Positions 32,505-40,488 of a stretch of 64,000 nt of DNA are shown one piece after another. The DNA lies in NCBI GenBank assembly GCA_965232265.1, contig CBDDPH010000002.1, positions 1,736,001 to 1,800,000 of the forward strand, given 5' to 3'. The stretch comes from VXRD01 sp965232265. GTDB taxonomy: Bacteria > Latescibacterota > UBA2968. Made by a program: the position numbers and the translations under genes. Positions within the stretch are counted from its first letter, which is position 1. Every line of letters begins with the position of its first letter. The notes under the pieces were generated by a model that was not told the DNA's origin, made no database searches, and saw only the letters and a list, made by a program, of their open reading frames with translations.

Positions 32505-33407
32505 ATGATTTCCGATGAGATGAGAAGACGCATCGCCGCGCTCAATCGCCGCGATTTGAAACACGCAGATGAGGTTTCTGAAGCCGAGGGGCAATCGGAG
32601 CCTGAAGAGAGACGTGCGCCCGATTCCGGTGAGTTGCGCGTGATGGCTGCTGCGTCCGATGCGCGATTGCATCTCTCGCTGGATGAGGTAGCACAGGGCG
32701 AGGAGATTCATACGCCTGCGGGCACATTTTTGCTGATTGATCAGACTGTTCAAGAGTTACTGCGCGGTGGTGGGCGCGCGTTTGGCGCGCGATACGAACG
32801 CGCGATTGGCGCATTACATGAGGGCAATGTGCCGCATGATCCGTATGATACGTTTCATTCTTTGATTGATGTATGCGCCGAAGATGTGATTTATGTCGAT
32901 ATTGAGACGACGGGGCTAACGGCTGGTACGCCGCTGTTTTTGATTGGGGTGTTGGGATATTTTGATGGCGATTTGCGGGTTGTGCAGTTGCTGGCGCGAG
33001 ATTATACGGAAGAGGCTGCGTCGTTGTCGCACTTCGTCACCATGTTAGATGCTTCTAAGGTGATTGTGAGTTTTAATGGCAAGTCGTATGATTTGCCCTA
33101 TATCCGCGACCGGTGTTTGTTTATGGGGGTGCCGTTTCGGCTGCGGCAAGCGCATATCGATATGTTGCATGTGGGGCGTCGTATATGGGGCAGGCAGTTG
33201 CCCAATTGCAAGTTGCAGACTCTGGAACAGTATATTTGCCGCCGCACCCGACAAGGCGATATTCCGGGTGCGGAGATTCCCAATGCGTATCACCGATTTG
33301 TCAAGTCGGGAAATGCCGTGCAAATGCGCGATATTTTGTATCACAATGCGCTGGATCTGCTGACGACGACAGAGGTGTTGTTGCGTGTGATAGAGGGGGA
33401 AAGGTGA
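32505..33407 (+). CDS. YprB-like RNase H-fold exonuclease domain protein
   Basis: 300 residues. The C-terminal 170 residues form a DEDD-type exonuclease domain: VIYVDIETTGLTAGTPLFLIGV carries the first Asp-x-Glu, VSFNGKSYDLPYI a further Asp, and ILYHNALDLLTTTEVL the last Asp with the preceding His/Tyr region. IDMLHVGRRIWGRQLPNCKLQTLEQYI matches the YprB family. The N-terminal 100 residues are polar and without clear family. YprB-type proteins are thought to act on nucleic acid ends but are poorly characterised. ATG 32505 is favoured; a TTG at 32469 belongs to the -35 box. Divergent from the ABC importer operon. Confidence 0.82.
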   Translation: MISDEMRRRIAALNRRDLKHADEVSEAEGQSEPEERRAPDSGELRVMAAASDARLHLSLDEVAQGEEIHTPAGTFLLIDQTVQELLRGGGRAFGARYERAIGALHEGNVPHDPYDTFHSLIDVCAEDVIYVDIETTGLTAGTPLFLIGVLGYFDGDLRVVQLLARDYTEEAASLSHFVTMLDASKVIVSFNGKSYDLPYIRDRCLFMGVPFRLRQAHIDMLHVGRRIWGRQLPNCKLQTLEQYICRRTRQGDIPGAEIPNAYHRFVKSGNAVQMRDILYHNALDLLTTTEVLLRVIEGER

Positions 33408-33490
33408 AGTGTGAAGTGTGATAAGGCACTAAACTATTGGGCGGTTGGGCGGGGTTTCTCACTTCTCCCTTCTAACTTCTTCCTTCTAAT
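33403..33490. repeat. Heptad repeats on both sides of the convergent junction
   Basis: GGTGAAGTGTGAAGTGTGA (33403-33421) at the end of the yprB-like gene, and on the other side CACTTCTCCCTTCTAACTTC (33462-33481) whose complement is AGAAGGA/AGAAGTT-type heptads. The second block covers the last codons and stop of icd. Between them ATTGGGCGGTTGGGCGGGG is a short direct repeat. Confidence 0.5.
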
Positions 33491-35691
33491 ATGGCATTGA
33501 ATGTCGCGCTCGGGCGCATGGCCGATGTTATTTTTTCGGTGTCTGGGAGATAATAGCCGCCCATATCAACGGGTGGACCCTGTGCTGCATTGAGTTCGTC
33601 GATGATGGTTGTTTCGTTTGCTTCGAGTTGCTGCGCCAATTTTGCAAATCGCGCTTGAAGTGCTGTGTCTTCGCTTTGTTGCCCCAGTGCTTGTGCCCAG
33701 TACAGCGCGAGGTAAAAATGGCTTCCGCGGTTGTCCAATTCGTGTACGATGCGCGAGGGCGATTTTCTGTTGTTTAAGAATACGCGGGTTGCCTCGTTTA
33801 GTGTTTCTGATAGAATGCTGGCTGTTTTGTTGTTGGTTTTGTGTGCCAGGTCTTCGAGGGATGCGGCGAGGGCCAATATTTCTCCCAGTGAATCCCACCT
33901 CAAATGCCCTTCTTCTACAAATTGCTGTACGTGCTTGGGGGCAGAGCCTCCTGCGCCAGTTTCGAAAAGGCTTCCGCCTGCCAGAAGGGGTACAATTGAA
34001 AGCATTTTTGCACTGGTTCCCAGTTCGAGAATGGGAAACAGGTCTGTGAGGTAGTCGCGCAAGACATTGCCGGTGACAGAGATGGTGTCTTTTCCATTTT
34101 TGGCGCGTTGCAGGGTTGCGTGCATGGCTTTTGTCGGGGACAGAATTTGGATGTCCAAACCGCTTGTGTCGCAGTCTTTCAAATAGGTATCGACTTTGTC
34201 GATTAAGTTTCTGTCGTGCGCCCTGTTTTCGTCCAGCCAGAATATGGCCGCTGATCCGGTTATTCGCGCGCGGTTGACGGCGAGGTTGACCCAGTCCCGT
34301 ATCGAAAGGTCCCTGGTTTGACACGCGCGCCAGATGTCCCCTTTTTTGACTTCGTGATTGAGCAAGACCTGTCCCGAAGTATCGACGACGCGAACGTGGC
34401 CGTTTGCAGAGAGTTCAAAGGTTTTGTCGTGCGATCCGTATTCTTCTGCTTTTTGTGCCATTAATCCCACGTTGGATACATTGCCCATTGTGGTGACGTC
34501 GAAGGTTCCGTGTTCTTTGTGAAAGTCGATGATTTCGCTATAGATACGCGCATAAGAGCGGTCGGGGATGGTGTATATGGTGTCGCGGAGTTCACCGTCG
34601 GGTCCCCACATTTGTCCGGATTCGCGGATTGCAGCGGGCATGGATGCGTCGATGATTATATCGCTGGGGACGTGTAGATTTGTGATGCCGCGGTCTGAGT
34701 TGACCATGGCGAGGTGCGGGCGATGGGTGTAACAGGCGACAATGTCGGATTCGATTTCTGCGCGTTGCGTTTCTGGCAGGCGTGCAATTTTGGTATAGAC
34801 TTCTCCTATGCCGTTGTTGGGATCGATGCCGAGTTCATCAAATACAGCGGCGTGTTTTTCAAATACGTCTTTGTAATAGACCGAGACCGCATGTCCAAAG
34901 AGGATCGGGTCGGATACTTTCATCATGGTGGCTTTGAGGTGGAGTGAGAATAAAATGCCCTCGTTTTTTGCTTTTTCGAGTTGGGTTTCGTAAAATGCGC
35001 GCAATGCACGACAGTTCATGACCATTGCATCGACGACTTCACCCGCCTGAACGGGTATGTCGTCTTTGAGAACCGTTGAGTTTCCCTCGTTATCTACAAA
35101 CTCGATTTTGAGAGTACTATCTTCTGCTGATACGACGGATTGTTCGCTGCCGTAGAAGTCTCCATCGCGCATGTATGCCACATGTGATTGGGATTCTGAG
35201 GACCATTCGCCCATGGGGTGCGGGTTGTTTTTGGCGTATTCTTTTACGGCGGATGCCACCCTGCGATCTGAGTTTCCTTCGCGCAAGACGGGGTTTACGG
35301 CACTTCCCAGAATTTTTGCATATCGGTCTTGAATTTCTCGCTCTGCTTCGGTTTGTGGTTCTTCTGGATAGTCCGGGATATCATATCCCTTTTCTTGCAG
35401 TTCGCGGATTGCAGCGGTCAACTGGGGTATGGATGCGCTGATGTTGGGCAGTTTGATGATGTTGGCTTCGGGTGTTTTTGCCAGTTCACCCAATTCCATC
35501 AATGCATCGGATTGTCTCTGGCTTTGGGTCAGGTTTTCTGGGAAATTCGCGATAATTCTGCCGGCGAGAGAAATATCTTGTATTGTTATTTTAATGCCGG
35601 CGGGTTCTGTGAAGGTTTTGATGATTGGAAGCAGTGAGCACGTTGCCAATGCAGGTGCTTCATCGGTTTTTGTATAGACGATTGAGGCCAT
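33472..35691 (-). CDS. icd: Monomeric NADP-dependent isocitrate dehydrogenase
   Basis: 739 residues, the size of the monomeric (IDH-II) type rather than the 400-residue dimer. Hallmarks: IVYTKTDEAPALATCSLLPI at the N-terminus, LPNISASIPQLTAAIRELQEKGYDIPDYPE, ANPVLREGNSDRRVA-like segment, ATMMKVSDPILFGHAV, DASMPAAIRESGQMWG and AIFWLDENRAHD. It oxidises isocitrate to 2-oxoglutarate in the TCA cycle and supplies NADPH; its product feeds the SucA/SucB/Lpd complex encoded at 56-61.5 kb. Start ATG 35691; the frame extends upstream to 35763, but that runs across the promoter. Confidence 0.95.
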   Translation of the reverse strand: MASIVYTKTDEAPALATCSLLPIIKTFTEPAGIKITIQDISLAGRIIANFPENLTQSQRQSDALMELGELAKTPEANIIKLPNISASIPQLTAAIRELQEKGYDIPDYPEEPQTEAEREIQDRYAKILGSAVNPVLREGNSDRRVASAVKEYAKNNPHPMGEWSSESQSHVAYMRDGDFYGSEQSVVSAEDSTLKIEFVDNEGNSTVLKDDIPVQAGEVVDAMVMNCRALRAFYETQLEKAKNEGILFSLHLKATMMKVSDPILFGHAVSVYYKDVFEKHAAVFDELGIDPNNGIGEVYTKIARLPETQRAEIESDIVACYTHRPHLAMVNSDRGITNLHVPSDIIIDASMPAAIRESGQMWGPDGELRDTIYTIPDRSYARIYSEIIDFHKEHGTFDVTTMGNVSNVGLMAQKAEEYGSHDKTFELSANGHVRVVDTSGQVLLNHEVKKGDIWRACQTRDLSIRDWVNLAVNRARITGSAAIFWLDENRAHDRNLIDKVDTYLKDCDTSGLDIQILSPTKAMHATLQRAKNGKDTISVTGNVLRDYLTDLFPILELGTSAKMLSIVPLLAGGSLFETGAGGSAPKHVQQFVEEGHLRWDSLGEILALAASLEDLAHKTNNKTASILSETLNEATRVFLNNRKSPSRIVHELDNRGSHFYLALYWAQALGQQSEDTALQARFAKLAQQLEANETTIIDELNAAQGPPVDMGGYYLPDTEKITSAMRPSATFNAILEGRS

Positions 35692-35733
35692 AATATTTCC
35701 TGAGTTTTTGTTGTGGCGGATTTTGAAGTGCGT

Positions 35734-35763
35734 ATTATACGAGTATGAGAAGGCGAAAGTCAA
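35734..35763 (-). promoter_or_regulatory. Sigma70-type promoter of icd
   Basis: On the minus strand TTGACT (35763-35758), 18-base spacer, perfect TATAAT (35739-35734), about 43 bases before ATG 35691. The strongest promoter match in the window. Confidence 0.8.
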
Positions 35764-35795
35764 GTAGATATTTGTAGGATTTCGGGAACGCGAAT

Positions 35796-35883
35796 GAAGT
35801 ATGAAGTGTGAAATGTGAAGAGGGAAACAAGCCAGACGTTAAAGGCAACCGTCATCGCGGCATGTTTAAAGCCGCGATCCAGG
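35796..35883. repeat. Heptad repeats plus single-hairpin REP-like element
   Basis: GAAGTAT, GAAGTGT, GAAATGT, GAAGAGG units (35796-35823), then GTCATCGCGGCATG...GCCGCGATCCAGG (35851-35883), the CGCGGC module of the REP-like family alone. Confidence 0.6.
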
Positions 35884-35948
35884 AAGTTTTTAGCTGAATG
35901 CTGATTGCTATATCATTTGGGTGTTACCACAAGAGAAGGAGGTAAAGC

Positions 35949-36608
35949 GTGAATATGCGGTGGATCATTGGTTTGTTTTTTGTCGGGTGTGTTGCAGTGC
36001 AACAGGTCTGTGCGGAGACGGCATTGGGGCTGCCGGTTGAGGGGGTGCAGACGATTGTGTTGCACAATGAGGTGGGTAAGAATCAGATTCAGTTTGTGAG
36101 TTCGGCGCCGCTGGAGGAGATCCACGGTACAGCGTCGGAGATTTCGGGCGAGTTGAAGCTGGATCCGACACATTTGGAGGGGTTGACCGGGAAGATTGAG
36201 GTGCAGGTTGCGAGTATGGAGACGGGTATTGAGAAGCGAGACGCGCATTTGCACAGCGAAGATTGGTTGGATGAAAAACAGTTTCCGGTGATTGGGTTTG
36301 AGATTGCGGGGTTGAAGGATGTGTCTGTGGAGGCAGGGGAAGATAGGGCTGTGATTAAGGGTTTGGCACTAGGGACTTTTTCACTGCATGGGGTGGCGAA
36401 GGAGATGGAGATTCCTTTTGAGGCGACGTATTTGCTGGCGTCAGAGCAGACAAAGAAGCGCGCGTTAGGGGATTTTTTTGTGGTGAAGGGCACGTTTGAG
36501 ATTGCGTTGAAGGATTTTGATATTGCTGGTGCGCGCGGGCTGGTGGGCAACCGCGTTGGCAAGAAGATCGATTTGAAGACGAATTTTTTTGGTTCGACGG
36601 GGCGGTGA
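35949..36608 (+). CDS. YceI family periplasmic protein
   Basis: 219 residues with a signal peptide (MNMRWIIGLFFVGCVAVQQVCA). The mature protein is a YceI lipocalin-like barrel: NQIQFVSSAPLEEIHGTASEISGELKLD, VASMETGIEKRDAHLHSEDWLDEKQFPVIGFE and GTFSLHGVAKEMEIPFE are the conserved strands. YceI proteins bind isoprenoid-like lipids and are often periplasmic. AGGAGG (35937-35942) is six bases from GTG 35949 and twelve from ATG 35955, so GTG is preferred. A perfect terminator follows at 36675; monocistronic. Confidence 0.9.
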   Translation: MNMRWIIGLFFVGCVAVQQVCAETALGLPVEGVQTIVLHNEVGKNQIQFVSSAPLEEIHGTASEISGELKLDPTHLEGLTGKIEVQVASMETGIEKRDAHLHSEDWLDEKQFPVIGFEIAGLKDVSVEAGEDRAVIKGLALGTFSLHGVAKEMEIPFEATYLLASEQTKKRALGDFFVVKGTFEIALKDFDIAGARGLVGNRVGKKIDLKTNFFGSTGR

Positions 36609-36638
36609 GACTGGAGAAGCAAGACTGGAGAAGTAACC

Positions 36639-36669
36639 GTGTGGCATGATATAAACCGCGATCCAGTGT
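36639..36669. repeat. Degenerate REP-like half element
   Basis: GTGTGGCATGATATAAACCGCGATCCAGTG keeps the GGCATG...CCGCGATCCAG core of the REP-like family without a full stem. It lies in the 160-base gap in which the strand composition changes. Confidence 0.4.
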
Positions 36670-36674
36670 GTGCG

Positions 36675-36712
36675 AACTGTGAATGGGAAAATAACCCATT
36701 CACAGTTTTTTT
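36675..36712 (+). terminator. Strong rho-independent terminator after yceI
   Basis: AACTGTGAATGGG (36675-36687), loop AAAATAA, CCCATTCACAGTT (36695-36707), T-run to 36712. A perfect 13-bp stem. It faces the end of the convergent ThDP-enzyme gene. Confidence 0.9.
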
Positions 36713-36765
36713 ATAAAAATGCACCAATTCTGAAAAAATTTGAAATACGACCTACTCGCACCACA

Positions 36766-38394
36766 TCACGTCGGGACATTCGGCTCTGCCTTGGTCATCA
36801 CCTCCAGCACAGCGGTTTTGCCCTCTCTGTTCGCGGCGAGCGCGCGGTGGATTGCGGGGGCGAGTTCGTCGGGTGTATCCACGCGCTCTGCCTGTGCGCC
36901 CAAACCCGCGCTTACCTGCGTGTAATTCCCACCCAGCTCATTGCTCCCAAATCGATCTGAAGCATAGGGCATATGCGAATCGTACTTCGTCATCACACCA
37001 TTATTGAGCACAACCGTAAAAATCGGAATATCTGCCCGAACAGCCGTCTCCAGATCCAGCCCTGCCATCCCAAATGCGGCATCGCCCATCAAATTGATCA
37101 CCTGTTTCTCCGGCGCAGCCAACTTCGCGCCCACTGCCAGACCCAGGCCATATCCGAGCTGCGTTGACTTGCCCCACCCCAAATACCCGCGCGGCGACAC
37201 GGGTTTCCAAGTCGGAACGAGTTGATCGCGCGGATAACCCGAATCGTGGGTAATAATCGTATTGCCCACATCAACCGCATTCTCCAACTCTCGAATCACG
37301 CGATAAGGACTAATTGGAATCTCATCGGACGTAAAATGCGGCTCCCACAGCGCGGCAAACTCTCGGGTCACAGCGGCAACCCGATCCTCGGCATCGTTCT
37401 CCCGCCCATTCTCGCCAACCTGTCGCTTGACCTCTTCAATCATCTGCCGCAACACCAGCTTCGCATCCCCCAACGCGCCCACAGCAACCTCGAAATCCTT
37501 GCCCATATCCTCGGCGCAATTCGTCACCTGCCCCAGGGGAACGCCCTCTGGCATCGGCGTGGTAAATGTATTGCGCGTAAAACTCGTACCGATCCCCAAC
37601 CCAAAATCCATCGACGCCAAAAACCGCTTCACCATCAACGTATATGTGTGCCCACCAGTACCCAGTGACAGCGGATGCGTCTCTGGAAAAGCACTCTTGC
37701 CCGCAAGCGTCGTCATCACGGGAACACGGGCCAACTCGGCAAAGGCGATCAATTCCTCCGTGGCCTCGGCATACAACACCCCCTGCCCCGCAATAATAAC
37801 CGGACGCTGAGCACTGAGAAGATCTGTAATCATATCGCGCACATCTTCAGACGCAGCGGCAGAGCGCCGGGCCTGAACCGGCGTATAAGCGACCTCCTCA
37901 TCGGGATATTCGGCAGCCATCGCCTCCCTGTGCATCTCCAACAACACGGGACCCAAACGCCCGCTCTTCATCTGTACAACCGCGCGACGCATCATAGCCG
38001 GAATATCCTCCACCGCGTATATTTGAGCCGCCCACTTTGTAACATGACGGTAGTTCCGCACCGCTTCAAATGTGGGATGAATGCCCTGACGCGACAGTGC
38101 TTCCCCGCCGGGCAAATGCAACACGGGCACCGAATCTGCATACGCCTGTGCCACGCCCCCAAACGCATTCTCCGCGCCGGGACCTTGCTGCATTGTAAAA
38201 ACGCCAAACTTCTTTCCATTGGACACGCGGCTAAAACCATCGGCCATATTGACACCCGCGCGCTCCTGACGACAAATAATAGGGGTAATCCCCACCTTCG
38301 CCGAGGCTTCGATCAGTGTCTGATGGGGAAATGCCACCAGAAATTCAACACCTTCTGCTTTGAGCACATGCGCCATCGCATCGTAACCAGTCAT
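36766..38394 (-). CDS. Thiamine diphosphate-dependent enzyme, acetolactate synthase-like
   Basis: 542 residues with the three-domain POX/AHAS plan. The PYR domain carries the cofactor-activating Glu44 in CRQERAGVNMADG and GVFTMQQGPGAENAFGGV. The middle domain contains RPVIIAGQGVLYAEATEEL. The PP domain has GDAAFGMAGLDLETAV...VVLNNG, the GD-x(n)-N ThDP/Mg motif with Ala for the usual Gly. AHAS regulatory subunit is not encoded next to it, and several AHAS substrate-channel residues cannot be judged, so it may be a catabolic decarboxylase or carboligase rather than a branched-chain amino acid enzyme. Start ATG 38394. First gene on the C-rich side of the skew flip. Confidence 0.85.
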   Translation of the reverse strand: MTGYDAMAHVLKAEGVEFLVAFPHQTLIEASAKVGITPIICRQERAGVNMADGFSRVSNGKKFGVFTMQQGPGAENAFGGVAQAYADSVPVLHLPGGEALSRQGIHPTFEAVRNYRHVTKWAAQIYAVEDIPAMMRRAVVQMKSGRLGPVLLEMHREAMAAEYPDEEVAYTPVQARRSAAASEDVRDMITDLLSAQRPVIIAGQGVLYAEATEELIAFAELARVPVMTTLAGKSAFPETHPLSLGTGGHTYTLMVKRFLASMDFGLGIGTSFTRNTFTTPMPEGVPLGQVTNCAEDMGKDFEVAVGALGDAKLVLRQMIEEVKRQVGENGRENDAEDRVAAVTREFAALWEPHFTSDEIPISPYRVIRELENAVDVGNTIITHDSGYPRDQLVPTWKPVSPRGYLGWGKSTQLGYGLGLAVGAKLAAPEKQVINLMGDAAFGMAGLDLETAVRADIPIFTVVLNNGVMTKYDSHMPYASDRFGSNELGGNYTQVSAGLGAQAERVDTPDELAPAIHRALAANREGKTAVLEVMTKAEPNVPT

Positions 38395-38499
38395 GAAATT
38401 CTCCGTTTTGTGTATTGTGAAAAAACGATAAATTGTTACCTTATGCAGGGTCGGAGCCAAAGATATTCTGATTGCGCGAATAATACAATGGGAATTTAT

Positions 38500-38658
38500 C
38501 AGTAGCCAGTAGCCAGTAGCCAGTTACCCCTCACCGGGATTGGATGGTTGGGACTGACCACTGACCACTGACCACTGACCACTGACCACTGACCACCACT
38601 GACCACTGACCACTGACCACTGACCACTGACCACTGACCACTGACCACTGACCACTGA
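38500..38658. repeat. Composite heptad element, copy 2 (three GTAGCCA units, spacer, about 15 TGACCAC units)
   Basis: Three CAGTAGC/GTAGCCA units (38500-38523), GTTACCCC, a spacer with ATTGGATGGTTGGGAC, then a long run of CTGACCA heptads (38554-38658), interrupted once near 38593 by an extra CCA. The order of parts is the reverse complement of 30421-30510, where the second heptad is TGACAAC. Not a CRISPR: the unit is seven bases with no spacers. Confidence 0.9.
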
Positions 38659-38676
38659 TCTTCATTTACGATCACC

Positions 38677-39327
38677 ATGCACAACTCGCCAGCGAACTTA
38701 TGCCCGCTTTGCAAAAGCCAGAACACAGCCCACTATCTCCGCGACGCATTCAGAGAATATCTGATCTGTGCGGATTGCGCCTTGGTCTTTGTACCCAAAA
38801 CATTTCACCTATCGGAACAAGAAGAAAAACAACGCTACGACCTGCACAAAAACGACCCCGCAGACCTGCAATACAGGGCATTTTTATCGCGAATTTGCAA
38901 CCCCCTGAAAGCTCGCCTTCCCAAACACGCACATGGCTTGGATTTTGGATGCGGCCCCGGACCGACATTATCCCTCATGCTTCAGGCGTGTGGACATACC
39001 GTCGATATATACGACAAATTTTACGCGCACAACCCAGAGGTCTTCCAGCGCGAATACGACTTTGTAACCGCTACAGAAGTCGTCGAACACCTGAGAAATC
39101 CCCAACGTGAATTGCAAAGACTTTATCGCCTTGTCAAACCTGGCGGCATACTCGGCATCATGACCAAACTCGCAATCGACAAATCCGCATTTGAAAATTG
39201 GCATTACAAAAGAGACCCAACACACATAAGTTTTTTTTCAAAACCCACATTTGAATGGTTGGGAAAGATCTGGCAATCAAAAATCGAATTTATCGGAGCC
39301 GACGTGATCTTAATTCACAAAACATGA
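38677..39327 (+). CDS. SAM-dependent class I methyltransferase with N-terminal zinc ribbon
   Basis: 216 residues. A Cys4 ribbon (CPLCKSQ...LICADCALVFV, residues about 9-40) precedes a Rossmann methyltransferase domain with motif I LDFGCGPGPTL, an acidic end of strand 2 (VDIYDKFY), VTATEVVEHLRNPQRE (motif II region) and LVKPGGILGIMT. This is the layout of the methyltransferase-23 type proteins often found near natural-product or cell-surface loci. The substrate is unknown. The start ATG 38677 is 18 bases after the heptad array and has no visible Shine-Dalgarno, so the promoter must lie in or before the repeat. Its TGA overlaps an ATGA used by no clear start of the next gene. Confidence 0.82.
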   Translation: MHNSPANLCPLCKSQNTAHYLRDAFREYLICADCALVFVPKTFHLSEQEEKQRYDLHKNDPADLQYRAFLSRICNPLKARLPKHAHGLDFGCGPGPTLSLMLQACGHTVDIYDKFYAHNPEVFQREYDFVTATEVVEHLRNPQRELQRLYRLVKPGGILGIMTKLAIDKSAFENWHYKRDPTHISFFSKPTFEWLGKIWQSKIEFIGADVILIHKT

Positions 39328-39338
39328 AAAGGACGCAG

Positions 39339-40331
39339 ATGAAAAAATCATTAGACACAAAACTCGCCGATTTATGCAACAATCCCAACAGCGATGCCTT
39401 TATCATCGCGTATGCCGCTGATCCCGACATGTCAAAAGGGCTTGCAACACTCACAGATGCCACACCATCTATACAAGCCTATTACGATGACCTTGTGGAT
39501 ATCACTGAACAAGCAAAAATCGATGTTCTGCTAACCTCTGTCTCCACTATGGACGTTCTGGCGAGGGAGAAACGGCTCTTTGACACATCACCCGTAACAC
39601 CTGCTGTACGCGCCAATGACACAACCGACCTGTGGGATGCAACAGGCGCAGAATACACCTCTCTGCCATCCCGTCCTTTTGCTTCGCCCACAATTGAAGA
39701 AGCGCAATACGGCACGCTATTGCCCCAACCAGACCAGAAACCAGGCATTGACCTCGGCCTGTACTCCATCACATTCAACAACAACCTGGATACAGACTGG
39801 CTCTCACTAACAGAGTTTAAGGCATTTAGAACCGAAGCCACACGCAAAGGATTTCGGTATTTCCTCGAAGTCTTTAATCCCAATGTGGCGGACTGCGGGC
39901 TGAGTGCAGAAGACATCCCCAAATACGTCAATGACCAGATCGCCCGGATGCTCGCCGGCATACCCCGGGCATCGCGTCCCGAATTTCTAAAAATCGCCTA
40001 CAATGGCCCAGAAGCCATGGAGAGCCTCGTCAATTACGATTCCACAGTCGTCGTCGGCATACTCGGCGGACCAACGAGCACCACTTACGATTCATTTAAG
40101 CTCATATCCGAAGCCAAAAAACACGGCGCGCGCGTAGCCCTCTTTGGTCGCCGTATCAAAGGCGCTGAAAATCCCAGAGCATTTGTCGAAGTCCTGCGCG
40201 ACATCGCAGATGGCCTGATTAGCCCGGAAGAAGGGGTCAAAATCTATCGCAACGCACTTGCAAAACTCGGCATTGCGCCATGGAGAAATTTTGAAGACGA
40301 TATGGTACTTTTCACACCGGGACTGGTATAG
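39339..40331 (+). CDS. Class I aldolase-like TIM-barrel protein (DhnA/DeoC/LacD superfamily)
   Basis: 330 residues. The C-terminal barrel segments YFLEVFNPN, FLKIAYNGPEAMESL, STVVVGILGGPTSTTYDSFKLISEAKKHGARVALFGRRI and GAENPRAFVEVLRDIADG match the strand order and the phosphate-binding G-G-x-x-x-x-x-x-D-x-F-x-x-I...G-A-x-x-x-x-F-G-R pattern of class I aldolases; the Lys in LKIAYNG is the candidate Schiff-base residue. ATG 39339 with AAAGGA ten bases upstream is preferred; ATG 39324 (ATGA overlap with the previous stop) is an alternative. It opens a cluster of sugar-acid-like catabolic genes; a retro-aldol role is inferred. Confidence 0.7.
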   Translation: MKKSLDTKLADLCNNPNSDAFIIAYAADPDMSKGLATLTDATPSIQAYYDDLVDITEQAKIDVLLTSVSTMDVLAREKRLFDTSPVTPAVRANDTTDLWDATGAEYTSLPSRPFASPTIEEAQYGTLLPQPDQKPGIDLGLYSITFNNNLDTDWLSLTEFKAFRTEATRKGFRYFLEVFNPNVADCGLSAEDIPKYVNDQIARMLAGIPRASRPEFLKIAYNGPEAMESLVNYDSTVVVGILGGPTSTTYDSFKLISEAKKHGARVALFGRRIKGAENPRAFVEVLRDIADGLISPEEGVKIYRNALAKLGIAPWRNFEDDMVLFTPGLV

Positions 40332-40349
40332 GTTTTAGCCACGAGCGGG

Positions 40350-40379
40350 GTACAACTGGCCGTCTCTCAGGCCAGTTCA
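40350..40379. repeat. GTACAAC hairpin element, single copy
   Basis: GTACAACTGGCC, loop GTCTCTCA, GGCCAGTTCA. It corresponds base for base to the inner and outer hairpins of 51340-51443, with compensatory changes in the stem. Flanking sequence to 40488 contains only a GTAGGGGCGGTG segment (about 40411) and the ribosome-binding site of the next gene. Confidence 0.7.
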
Positions 40380-40488
40380 AAAGCACAAAAGCCACAAAAG
40401 AAAGGCGAGCGTGTAGGGGCGGTGTCTCTGTGGCTCTGTCCACCAACTTTGAGGCGTGTTCAATAAACTAATCACAAGGAAAAATAAT

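Noticed and set aside
35725..35752. Possible XerC/XerD dif-like site (AGTGCGTATTA...TATGAGAA) near the skew flip
   Set aside because: The match to dif is limited to one arm, and the same bases form a perfect TATAAT with TTGACT 18 bases away on the minus strand, ideally placed as the icd promoter.
38441..38500. TTGCGCGAATAATACAATGGGAA-type sequence as an alternative dif site
   Set aside because: Only one half resembles a Xer arm and there is no matching second half; too weak to report as a feature.
38553..38658. CRISPR array
   Set aside because: The repeat unit is seven bases without spacers and no cas genes are present; it is a simple tandem repeat.
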